This document shows, piece by piece, positions 36,381 through 46,500 of a DNA stretch of 64,000 bases (within the stretch, counting starts at the first letter, position 1; each line of letters begins with the position of its first letter). The translations under genes were made by a program, and so were the position numbers. The notes beneath the pieces were generated by a model. It worked only from the letters and a program-made list of their open reading frames with translations. It searched no databases and had not been told where the DNA came from. The stretch is from Eopsaltria australis (taxonomy: Eukaryota > Chordata > Aves > Passeriformes > Petroicidae): positions 4,774,001-4,838,000 of the forward strand of contig JAVTVJ010000076.1 in NCBI GenBank assembly GCA_034509425.1, in the 5' to 3' direction.

Positions 36381-36470
36381 GTATGTGGGGAAGTGTCAAT
36401 CACATATGACTAATAGACAGTTGTTAATCATTTACATGATTAACATGTTAGTGCTTCCCCCCACACTGAT
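36381..36470. repeat. Imperfect inverted repeat, possible MITE remnant
   Basis: The centre is a perfect 9-bp stem, GTTAATCAT (36423-36431) and ATGATTAAC (36436-36444) with a 4-base loop. Outward, TGTGGGGAAG (36384-36393) pairs with CTTCCCCCCACA (36454-36465), with a bulge of about 20 bases in the left arm. The nested arrangement suggests a degraded palindromic transposon or a structured regulatory element. The central TTAATCAT halves are also homeodomain-like words. Confidence 0.5.
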
Positions 36471-37019
36471 TCAGTCACATTTGTCAACTTGCTTTTGTTT
36501 ATTTTATTTTAAGCAGCTCTAGCAACAAGATGTGTGAAGCAGCACAGTTATCTGAAGGACTGAATCACAAGTCCTCTGTGAGCATTGCTGAAGGATTTCA
36601 CTGGAGATTTGCACTGGAGGTGCACAGCTCAGGCAATCAGTAGTGGTTTCTAGATGGGTTTTGACATACTGCCTGTAACCAGCTGAGACCCAAGTCCTCC
36701 TGAAATCATTGGAAGGTCCTGCACGGTTACATTTTTACCCAGTGAGATCCAGGAATGTCTGTTACTCCAGGGTATTTACTACAAGGAGGGCCAAGCTGCC
36801 CAGCTTTTGTTTTCTGTTGAATTTAGTTCTGATTTTCTAGGTTTCCCCATTGTGTGGCTTTGGCTTCTGAGCCCATCTGCTACACTTCAGGGTATGTTTT
36901 CATTGTGGTGCGTGGGCTCTTGGCTCATTAACATGGTGTTAATGGAGTATGGCAGCTAGAGCCTTCCTCCACTCACTGATAAGATGCTCCTTCCGGAAGG
37001 AGGTTTGCTCACAGCAAAT
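36471..37019. other. Unique non-coding sequence, nothing identified
   Basis: No repeat, exon or conserved-looking block is recognisable in this stretch. Confidence 0.6.
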
Positions 37020-37235
37020 TCAGCAGCTGAAGCATTTATCTGCCATGGAGTGTTAATAACTGTCGGGTTATAATTACCAAATCTCAATATTTACAGAAAA
37101 CCAGCCTCTCTATTGTGCAGCTAATAGCACAATCCTGAATGTACAAAACGCCAATTTGCTATGAATGAGGAGCTGCTTGCTAAAATTCAAAAGCAATTAA
37201 ACTGCAAGCAGTAGCTGACATTTAACAATTGTACT
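37020..37235. promoter_or_regulatory. Candidate conserved enhancer-like element
   Basis: AT-rich, non-repetitive sequence with GTGTTAATAACTG, GGGTTATAATTACC, CAGCTAATAGC, AAGCAATTAAACTGC and AACAATTGTAC words. A 7-bp inverted pair, ATTGTGC (37112-37118) and GCACAAT (37127-37133), flanks a TAAT core. The density of homeodomain-type sites and the lack of ORFs resemble a developmental enhancer. The function is inferred. Confidence 0.38.
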
Positions 37236-37399
37236 GTTTGCCAAGGAGTCACCACTTACTGGGCGTAATTCTGGCAGCAAAGATGTTTTATGGTACAGAA
37301 GGACCTGGGGACCCTCCTCCCCAGCTACACCACAGAGAGGATTAGTGCATGCTGTGCCTCTGCTGGGAGACTGGAAAACTCAAACCATTCTCAAACTTC

Positions 37400-37625
37400 T
37401 AGCTATAAAGAATAAATTTTTTTATGATGAGAGCAGTGAAACACTGGCACAGGTTGGCCAGAGAAGTTCTGATTCCCCATCCCTGGAAATATTCAAGGTC
37501 AGGTTGGATAGGGCTTTGAACAACCTGGTCAAATGAAAGATGCCCCTGTTGTTTGCAATTGGTTTGGAACTATATGACCTTCAAAGGTCCCTTCCAACCA
37601 CAATCATCCTGTGATTCTATGATTT
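37400..37625 (+). repeat. CR1 LINE 3' end with ORF2 C-terminus
   Basis: This 5'-truncated CR1 copy retains the last codons of ORF2. The frame ends PSLEIFKVRLDRALNNLVK and a stop at 37534-37536, matching the conserved CR1 ORF2 tail (SPSLEIFKxxLD). The short 3' UTR follows: GGTTTGGAACTATATGACCT, AAAGGTCCCTTCCAACC, and a terminal TGTGATTCTATGATTT carrying the octamer-type repeat (37608-37625). The copy is moderately diverged and cannot move by itself. It is the best single piece of evidence that the window is avian. Confidence 0.93.
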
Positions 37626-40470
37626 GAGTGACTTCAAACAGCTGGCTGGCAGCAGATCCCACCACACCTTCTTTAGCTGCTCTGATGTGGGATCAGGTTG
37701 TGCACTGAAAGATGAGGCAGCTCCTCTGTTTTCTGCTACTGGAAGAGAGGAAAGGTAATTTAGCTCCCCTGTCTTTATTCTTTAGCTCAACTGATTTAGT
37801 GTGTAAATCCTTAAATGTATGTTGTGTTTTCTCTGCTTGAGTAAGGGATCTGGTCCTCCACATTTGATATGCTTTCTCCTGCACATTGAAATAGATGGCA
37901 TAGGGAAATATTTTTTAAATTGTTCCTCCTTGGGCTGTGGAAAAATCCACTTTTGTTAATACTCAAAGAAGTGAAAAGATCTTTTCAACTTGGGTTGAAC
38001 AGAAAAAATATACATTCAACTTAAGCTGATATTTTGAAGTTGATTTTGGTTTCTCTTGAATGATTTTTCTCTCATACTGAACTTTAATATTACAAAGCTG
38101 AGACAAACTGCAAAACAAAACTTTGTTTCCCAGAGAAAAAACAAACCAGTTATTTTAAAAATGTCAAGATATGCCTGTTCTGCCGTCACTAAAACCACTT
38201 GCTAAATTTCACAAGTATTGTTAAAAAGTTTTGGTCGATCCAAAGCAGTAGGTTTTAGTTTTTTGGTTTTTTTTTCCAGCAAGGAAAATCTATGCTGTGT
38301 AATTTCTTCCCAGCCTCCAGAAAGCAACCTTTATCCACATTATCCCAGAGCACCCTGGAAGTCATGACTGCAGGGCTTCCCCCAATACATTAATACCATG
38401 AGAGGGTCACCTGTAGAAACTTTATATAGGATTAAATGGGGCAGAGAAAGCCTGTCTGGTAATCACAGCAGATCCATGCACATTGTGCTTACCAGCCAAG
38501 GACTGAGGCCTGCACAGGACACACTCAGTGCAGGATGAGGCCCTGACCCACCCAGCAGCCAAGCCATGCTGACTGCACCCCTGCAGGGGTGGAAACCTGG
38601 CAAAGGTTGCTTCAGTGTCCTCATCCCTTCTCCAAGAGCCTTGCCAACGGGGATGGAGGGCAGCTGGTATCTGTGCATGGGGCACATCCTGGTTATTACT
38701 TCTCGGCTTCAGCCAGGTCCTGTGTTTGCCCTGAGAAATGTAAATTCATTTCGTGACCCTAAGCTTTAGGCACCTTTTGCAACCCCCCTTTTCCATTTTC
38801 CATGCTCTCCTACAGCCCAGTTCTGTGTCCCAGAAGTGCATCCCAGCATCTGACCCTTTCTGACAAGGAGTGGTGTAAGGACAGCAATTCCTGTGCCTAC
38901 TTTAATTTTTTGCATAGGAAAAAAAATCCACTTTTGCTAATACTCATTACAGCTAGGGATAAAGTTCTCTATCTCTCAGCACATTTGGTAACTATTTACT
39001 TAACTAAATGGTGAAAAAGAGAAGCCTCAATTCTCCAGAGTTGCCTCCCTCAGCTTGTTTATCACTGTGTTGCAATGGTTCTGTGGTTGTGAAATCTTGA
39101 GCTGAAAACTCAAAGGAAATTTCTAGTGACAAGCTTTCCTTGAGGCTGTAAACAAATAGAATTCATTAGGAGGACAGGAGAGAAACAGAAAACATCAAAA
39201 TTAACACTTGCAGCATGCATACACACACCAGCTTGATCTAATGCTCCCTGGGATTGGTAGGAAACAGAGTTTTCTCTGACTGCAGTGCAAGTAGGATTCT
39301 ACTTTCAGGCAGCCTGTTTCATCTGCCATGCCCTGAAAGTGCTTTACCCTTCCTACATCTGCTTGTGCATACTACAAAATATGGCTCTCTAGGAGTTCTC
39401 AGGTGTTTGCTGATAGACAAAGTATTTGCTTAAAAGAAAAAGAATGAATAATGCTTTAAAAGAATGCTTCTGAGCCAAGTTTACTAATGGCTTTTTACCT
39501 GTAGCACCAAGAGCTTGTATATCCTGGCTTCGTGTTAAAAAGCGTGCTGATTAAACCATAATATTATGTTTTGATCTAGCCTACAGCTGAATGAATTACT
39601 GGCAGGAAACACAGCTCATGAATTCAATCAAAAATCCTTTCATTTGTCACAGCCGCTTCCTGTCCGTCTTTTAAACATCTGCTTCTCTTGTTCACGACAG
39701 AAAAAGTCTTTGTTAAAATAATAAGCATTTACCAATCCTTCCCTCGAATAAAGTGCACAGCTCCTCAATGAAACATGCTTTCCTCCTAGCTTCAAGCTTA
39801 TTTTACATATCTTTAATAGCTTCCTCATACCCCTCTCTTTCTGCTTTAAAATACTGGACAATCTCAAGCTGACAAAAGATGGCACTTCCAAAGTGTGAGC
39901 TCAACCTGCCCCCGGCCTTTCTGCCAACAGGATCCAGAGTTTGGGATGCTTTGCTGCAATCCCTGCCAAGAACCTCTCCAGCTGCTTAAATGGAAATTAC
40001 TTCCTCCCTGAGAAGGACAAGCTGCCTTCGAGTGTCCCAGGGAGAGGTGTTTCTCCAAGGTGCTTGCTGTCCCATGCATGTGAAGCTGCAGCTGGGAGGA
40101 GCATACACTTCTGGGAAGTGTCACCAGTCCTTTCTCATCAGCACCTGAGCACCAAAGCTCCTCCTGGCCAGAGGGTCAGGCTAGAAGAGAAACACATAGC
40201 AACTCCCTCTTTATTTTTTCATTCCCAGTCATTGCAGTGGCTGCTTAGGCCATGGCTCTTTAATCAGCTATTTGTGCAAGTGATGGTATCAGCTGTGCAA
40301 CCCTCTCCTGCTGTCCTTAAGTATCTCACAAATCCACAATCAGCATGCTGGGGTTTATGTGCATGTTTGGCTCTATCAGCAGCTCCACATTTCTTTACAA
40401 GCATCTACAGGGAAGAACACTAGTCTTCCAGATACATTTTAAATCCCTACTTTGATGCGAACCTCTTTCT
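37626..40470. other. Unique non-coding sequence, nothing identified
   Basis: No gene or repeat family recognised. A 160-codon + strand frame (39941-40423) overlaps a minus-strand frame and shows no domain. A T-rich run precedes CCAGCAAGG at about 38263-38284 but no supported exon follows. Confidence 0.6.
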
Positions 40471-40502
40471 GTGCTAATTACTTCTTAATAATTAATTACC
40501 TA
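40471..40502. promoter_or_regulatory. Clustered homeodomain-type TAAT sites
   Basis: GCTAATTACTTC is followed by TTAATAATTAATTACC, giving several overlapping TAAT/ATTA cores in about 30 bases. This resembles binding clusters in developmental enhancers. It is short, and AT-rich chance remains possible. Confidence 0.25.
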
Positions 40503-41239
40503 CTTCCTGCAGGTCTTCTGAAAGCACTCTGGGTGTTCACTTCTAAACTTGATGATCCATTGCCCAGCACCAAAATGAAGCTAAATCTGTGGTGAAGCCT
40601 AAGTGTTGTCTAACAAACCTCAATAGCAGCCAGAAAACCTGTCAGTGCAGGCATCAGGCTGGAAGGTTTAGGGCTGGAGAAGAAGCAGCTGTGTTAGAAA
40701 GAACCAGTATCTACAAGGGTCAGCCTGCAAGATCACTCACCCTGTGTGCCAACCCTGTGCCTCTTCCTAAAGCTATCCAAGGAAGCATGCCCTGAGTGAC
40801 TGCAGAGGTGAGGGTAGGGACAGATGGCTGTCTGTGGGAAGTGAAGTGTTCTTCCCCATTCTCAGCAGCTAGAAAAACCAAGCCAGTCCAATCAATATAT
40901 TTTCATTGTTTTTTGCATCATGTGAACTTCCAAAATGTGAGACATGACTGAAAGTTAAGATTGTATGTGAAATAGGCTGACGACAGACAGGGGCAGAAAA
41001 TTATTAGGGACACTTGCATGATGTTTTTCTAATGCTCAAATGCCAACTTTTTAAATTTCTAATTTCCCACTGGATTCTTCTTAAAAAACTTATTTTAATG
41101 TAATCATCTTTGAAGCATAGATTACTTTTCTTGCAGGAGAACCTCACTTCCACTCTGATTCTTTACGACTCATCTCATGATCTGAATAAAAGTGGTATAA
41201 ATTAGTATGATGACAAACTTAAAAATTTCAGTCATGAGT
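40503..41239. other. Unique non-coding sequence, nothing identified
   Basis: No gene, RNA or repeat recognised before the ancient LINE that begins near 41240. Confidence 0.6.
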
Positions 41240-42310
41240 CAGCCCAAAGGTCAATCTGTCTCAATGTCCTGTCTCCATCTCGGGCTGACAGAAGGTACAT
41301 GGGGAAGAGGATGGGAATGAGGGTAAACACATAGGAATAAATCCTTTGTATTTTTCATCCATTGCCAGATGTTTCTAGTTTAGGAATCTCCTGAGACAGA
41401 GCTGGGGTGTTTGCACTTCATGGCTGTCATTTTTTTTCTTCCTGAGAAACATTTAATTGCTTTTTACCTCAAAAATTTTTAGCAACACAGAATCATGTGG
41501 GAGTTGCAGTTTAACTGCAACTATTCCTCTGTTGGTCTAAAGCCCAGCACCACCATCATCATGCTGGATGTCCCACAGGTCTTGTGTGAAAAGAAACGGC
41601 CCAAATAATTTCCAGCAGACCCACTGGAGGGTATTTGTGGTTATCAGCATCTCTATACTGTTCTTTCACTCCCTTTTCTGACAAGGGAGTCCCAAACACA
41701 TAGAAATTGTCCTATACTTCTGGTTATCCTCACAACTTTGGTGCCTTTTTATTTCTAATACACCCTTTCTGAGAGGGAAAGGCAGAACTAGCAAATGTGT
41801 ATGGCTCTAGTTTTCCTCTTTTTTCCTAAAAAGTCCTGATGATGGATCTGTTTTGCACTGCTGTCAAGGAACAAGAGACTGTTTTCACAGAGCTACTACA
41901 ACTCTGGGATCTCATTCCTGAACAGACACAGCTAATTCACAGTCTATCACAACTGGCATCTACAGTTAGGAGTTTTTCCCATGCACAACACCCCATGCTT
42001 ATCTAAATTATCTGCTTTTTTATTGCCTCACTACAGTGAGTGCCTTCTGCAAGTCTTTGCAGTCAACTTTCATTTTTATTACCCTAAATAAGTTACTATC
42101 AATAACAAACATTGCCACCTCAATATCCTCTCTCTTTTCCAGATCATGGGAGATAACCTCTTCAGTGCTGCCCTGAGACATTTCTCCCCTCATCTCAGTT
42201 ACAGTGACAAACCCACATTTGTAATGCTAGAACTCTTCTTGTTTTGCTTGTGGAAAGATGTTTTCCACTACCAGTACAGCTTTGCCAGATGTGTCCACTG
42301 GGAGTACTTT
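41240..42310 (-). repeat. Ancient CR1/L3-type LINE, minus strand
   Basis: Read on the + strand, the block follows the reverse complement of an old CR1/L3-group LINE for about 1.1 kb in correct order. The 3' UTR side comes first (CAATCTGTCTCAATGTCCTG, then GACAGAAGGTACATGGGGAA). Next is the ORF2 C-terminal region (AACACAGAATCATGTGGGAG and GTTTAACTGCAAC, matching the usual ACAACATCCTGTGG...GAGTTCCACA...TTTAACTAC), then GAGAGGGAAAGGCAGAACTA. Then CTACTACAACTCTGGGATCTC, then the reverse-transcriptase core around 42089-42121 (ATTGCCACCTC ... CTTTTCCAGATCAT). It is heavily mutated, interrupted by stops and surely inactive. Its age must far exceed that of the + strand CR1 copies. Confidence 0.75.
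42089..42121 (-). pseudogene. Decayed reverse-transcriptase FADD box of the ancient LINE
   Basis: The minus-strand reading of these 33 bases is EVAMFVIDSNL. CR1-type reverse transcriptases have EVxKFADDTKL at this place, where the two Asp of FADD bind the catalytic metal ions. Here FADD has become FVID, so one catalytic Asp is gone. The flanking sequence on both sides continues the LINE in the expected order, which makes a chance match unlikely. Confidence 0.7.
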
Positions 42311-43169
42311 ACTAGATTAAGCTGATGATATTTTTGTACCAATAAAAAGAAAAAAAATTCCTCTCATATGGTTTACAAGCATCCTTCAGACACAGTATGA
42401 AACCTGGGGGTGAAGTGCATCCCTCCCAAAGGAGAGGGGCAGTTTAAATAGGGAGATATCAAGGTACTGCATAACTTGTGATATTTAACCTTGGCTTGGG
42501 GTTTAAATCAGGAGGGCAGTTTCTGCTTATCAATGAGAAAAGAGTTCCTCCAGTGGTATAAATTAAGAAAGAAAAAAATGGAGCTGACAGAGAGCTTTGG
42601 AGCATGAATTATTCTCTGTAAGTAAATAAGCAGACAGTTGCTGTCAGAGCTTCTGCTGCACATTTCCACATGGCCACGCTAAGATTTCTGTGATGGTACT
42701 TGCATGGCATCTGAAAACTGGCTACTTCAGATCTGCAGTATCTTTTTCTTCCAGCTGACCCAAGCTGGGGCATTTCTTGAGCATCCCGTTTTCCTGCCCT
42801 CTGCATTATTTGGTGTCCAAGGGGTGTAGGATAGCTGACTGAGTGCAAAGCTTGCATATGAAGAAATCCCAGACAATATCAACTTGACTTTAAGCTAGAA
42901 ATGATAAAAGACATAATGGAACAAGAAGGGAGCCTGGGTCACTGTCCGTTCACCTGTTGAACTGCAACAAGCAGGCCTGCACAGGGGCTTTGCTGGAAGC
43001 TGCTGGTGAGAAGATCAGAGTTCACCAGACAATGTCAGGACAGGAGGCTGAGCCACGCAGTGACTGCATGAGATGAAGCATGAGCCAGTTGCTGATGCCT
43101 TGTACCGGGGCACCTGTCACCTGGTGAGTTTGGAACCTCCCATCTCTCCTCTTCTTTTTTTTCCAAAAG
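42311..43169. other. Unique non-coding sequence, nothing identified
   Basis: No element recognised beyond the LINE boundary. An A-rich stretch (AATAAAAAGAAAAAAAATTCC) at about 42341-42361 lies just past its edge. Confidence 0.6.
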
Positions 43170-43265
43170 AGTACCTTAAATGCAATTAGCAGGCATCAGG
43201 TTTTGAGCAAACCAAAGTAAGCAGGTTTCCATCCAATGCAAATTAAACTGTGGGACTCATTGCCA
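43170..43265. promoter_or_regulatory. Candidate regulatory block with POU-like site
   Basis: AAATGCAATTAGCAGGC and CCAATGCAAATTAAACTG occur within 80 bases. The second holds an exact ATGCAAAT octamer, the consensus for POU/Oct factors, fused to a TAAT-type core. Regulatory function is inference. Confidence 0.3.
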
Positions 43266-43530
43266 TCAGCTGTTGCTGAGGCCAGAAGTTAAAACAAACT
43301 TGTGGAGGGAAAGAAAGTCCATTTCAATTACTAAACAGAAAGATACTGTCTGCGACTGAGGAACTCCCAGCCCTACAACTGCATCAGGAAAAGGACTGTG
43401 CCATGTTCACCTGTTTTCATATGTTTTTTCCCCAGCGTCCACTCCTGGCCAGAACTAGGACAGGATCCTGGAGTTGACATGCCCATTTCAGACCCAGTAT
43501 AGTTATTCTTCAGCCATGTGTAAAAGTCTT

Positions 43531-43578
43531 CATTTTACAGTTGTGTGTGCAGCTCATTTTACAATTGTGTGTGCTCAA
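43531..43578 (+). repeat. 24-bp tandem duplication
   Basis: CATTTTACAGTTGTGTGTGC (43531-43550) recurs as CATTTTACAATTGTGTGTGC (43555-43574) with one mismatch. The unit length is 24 bp. It is a recent local duplication with a GT-repeat inside each unit. Confidence 0.85.
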
Positions 43579-46500
43579 AAAAATATCTCTTGCTTTTATT
43601 TTTGAAGGTTCGACTAACAGACCCAGGCAAAGTAAGCCCTCCAAAATCTGATTTGTCTAATATACAAGGTCCTAGATATATCAGTGATGCCAGTGTTTCT
43701 CCTCCCATATTGTTCCTGTGCTGATTGAGGAAGGCAGTGCAATCCACTGGAATGAGAGCTGTGCAGTGCCAGGGCAAACATGGGAGATTTAGAGCATGCA
43801 AGAGTCTGGCTTTTTGTACCAGATGTGAGTATGTCAGACTGGAGTTCAGAGGTGACTATTCAGACAAAAGAATTACCTTCCCTCTCTATTAAGCATCTAC
43901 TTTGCCTCACTAATTGTTAAATGCCAGAAACTAATTTTGTTTTAAATTATCTTTAATACCCTGCATTTTTAAAAAGGCTATGAAGCTCCTACGCTTCAGA
44001 ATCACAACTTGACACCCAATTCCCATCTGTCTCCTATTAACAAAAATAATCAGGATAATCTACACTCTTATGTGGAAAGAGATGTGAAAAACTGATGAAG
44101 GTGAAACAGTATAGACCACCAAGCAGACAACAGCACCTAAACAGTACCCATTTGATCTGGTGGCTAGTTTAAGGAATAATTTAATCAAGAGGAGATAAAA
44201 TGAATAGATGAGACCAACTATGTACATCAACAAAGTGAGACTGCATTTAGCAAGCTGTAGCAGGTGATTTGTTTAAGACCACTCCAAAATTCCATGTCCA
44301 GGCATCAATTACATGGGCGATCTTGGCATCAGATGCTCATCCTAAGTGCCTCACTGAAAAGAGACAAGATCATGCCAGGAATAGTTTGGATGAGACAAAA
44401 CACAGCATGCACAATGAAATGCAGACTGGACTAGCATTTGCACTGCTGACTCCCAGGAATGCACTCCAGCAGGGATTTTTGGGTGAACTTTATCAATGTG
44501 GGGAGTGTGGTCAGCTCCAGGGATTTCCTACAGACCTTGTGTGGGCTGGGTAAAGCAGATGCAGGTAGACTGCAATGGAGTGATTGGATGTCCCAGCAAT
44601 AATCCTGCAAGGATTGGGCTTGAACAACAGCCAGGGATGTAGCAGAAGGGTGGTGGAATCAAGGGGCTCAATGACTTTCAGCTCAGCCCATATTATTCAA
44701 ATGCCCTGACGGCCTGGTGCTGACCCTCTTCAGGCCACCAGAGAAACCTTTTCCACTCCAGGAGAGGTCCCACCTCCATGTGTCCCCACAAGCCCTCCCT
44801 TTCCTGAATGCACCACACAATGCTGACTGCTGAGGGGGAGGAAAAAACCAGTTCAGTGGATGAAGGAAAGGCTGATTTCTGATTTGCAGCTCCTAGAAGA
44901 GATGGGACAGGTGCAAAATGGGAAACCATGAGCAAAATCTGCTGCTGAAGCACAGCACCTTGCAGTATTTCCTATCAGGACCTGTAGAGCTCACTTCGCT
45001 GTTGCTAGGGCCCAGTGTGCCTGTTGGCTGCTGTTGCTTCTATAAATAAAGTTTCCATTCCAGGATAAACTGAGTAAGCAGTAGTTGATTTTTAGGAAAA
45101 GATCCCCTTCATGCCCTGAATACACAGAGAAACAAAGGACCTCCACATCCCCCTGCCACTCGGGCAGCTCAAAAGCAGGGAGTGAGCTTACACAGTGGAG
45201 AGCAGCTGAGGAAGAGCTCCATGGTGGTAGGCAGGGATGGTCCCTGGCTGCAACCTGGGGCTGCCTGTCTGCAGAGCAAATGGGAGCTTTCTGCAGACAC
45301 GCAGCCGGTTCCTCATGCCGGGAGGATCACACGCGATTTTTGTGTTTGGAGAATTCCACTGCATTTAATTATTCCTTTGATCATGTTAAAAGAGCAGTCA
45401 CCGTGCACTTGAATTGTGGCTTTACTGGGAATTACCAATTTGAACAGGGAAAGGAGGCTGTGAGAACAACCAGTCCAAGGAAGGGCCTCTCTTACAAATT
45501 CCTCTTTTATTCTTTTTTTTTATTATTTTAATTTGTACATATTTCAACCAAGCTGTGCTGCTGTCAGGACAAGCAAATCATTCCAGGAACTGCTTTCATT
45601 ATTGTTAGCAAAGTGGAAGTCCTGTGCAGTGTTTGCTTTTGGCCCAGGCAGCTGCCCAAAGACTGCACTTCAAAGGTTTTTCCTCGACTCGCATCGCAGC
45701 ACCACCACTTCAGTTTCCTAGCCACAGTCTCCTCCAGCTCAGGACCTGCTTCTCCTTGCAATTCTCCACACAGTTTGGCCTCACCAAACATCAGTGACCT
45801 CAGTCATGTGCAAATATCTTGCAGCAGAAAATGAAGTGTCTGAGGCAGCTGACTTTCATTACCTCACTGGGTTGCTAATCCACAAGGACAGATTGCAGCT
45901 AGCAAGCGTCAAGAACTAGATTTTAAAGTAAAAAAGAAATATAAAAAAAAAATCCCCAGTATTTTCCTGGAGGATAAGAAAAGCTCCCTTCTGGGGAATT
46001 CTCCAATGTCCAAAGGATTCAGAGTCAACAGAAGGTCAAATGCTATCAAATCCCTGGCAACAAAGTCAGGAGTCCCTAAGTTCCATCACAACCTCAAGTC
46101 ATGGTCTATCCCAGGTAAACACTGAGACAGAAGAAAATGGGCCTGGGTTTGGTGCACAATGCTTCATTCCTCACTGAACCACACTATCCAGCCACGAGAA
46201 AGAGCAATCAGTGGCTCTGGCTGTCCGGGCTTCCCCACTAACCTCCAAGGCTTGCCTCTGGCACACTGGCACTCACTGCACACAGCCACTGGAGAACAGT
46301 AAACCAGACAGGCAAGCACTTCAGCTCGAGTTGCCCAAATCTGAGCCAGGCTGGGTTTGACAAAGTAGCACTGACTTCATTAAGCTCTTTGCGGGGTTCA
46401 GGGGCTGCCTTCCCTTTTTACTGCTTACCAACCCTGGTGCTGTAGGGCATGACTCTGTTTTGTGCCTGCGTTTGAGCAGCTTTGCATCCCAAATGCTGGC

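Noticed and set aside
45040..45065. TATAAATAAAGTTTCC as a transcript end
   Set aside because: No exon-like sequence upstream and no supporting downstream element.
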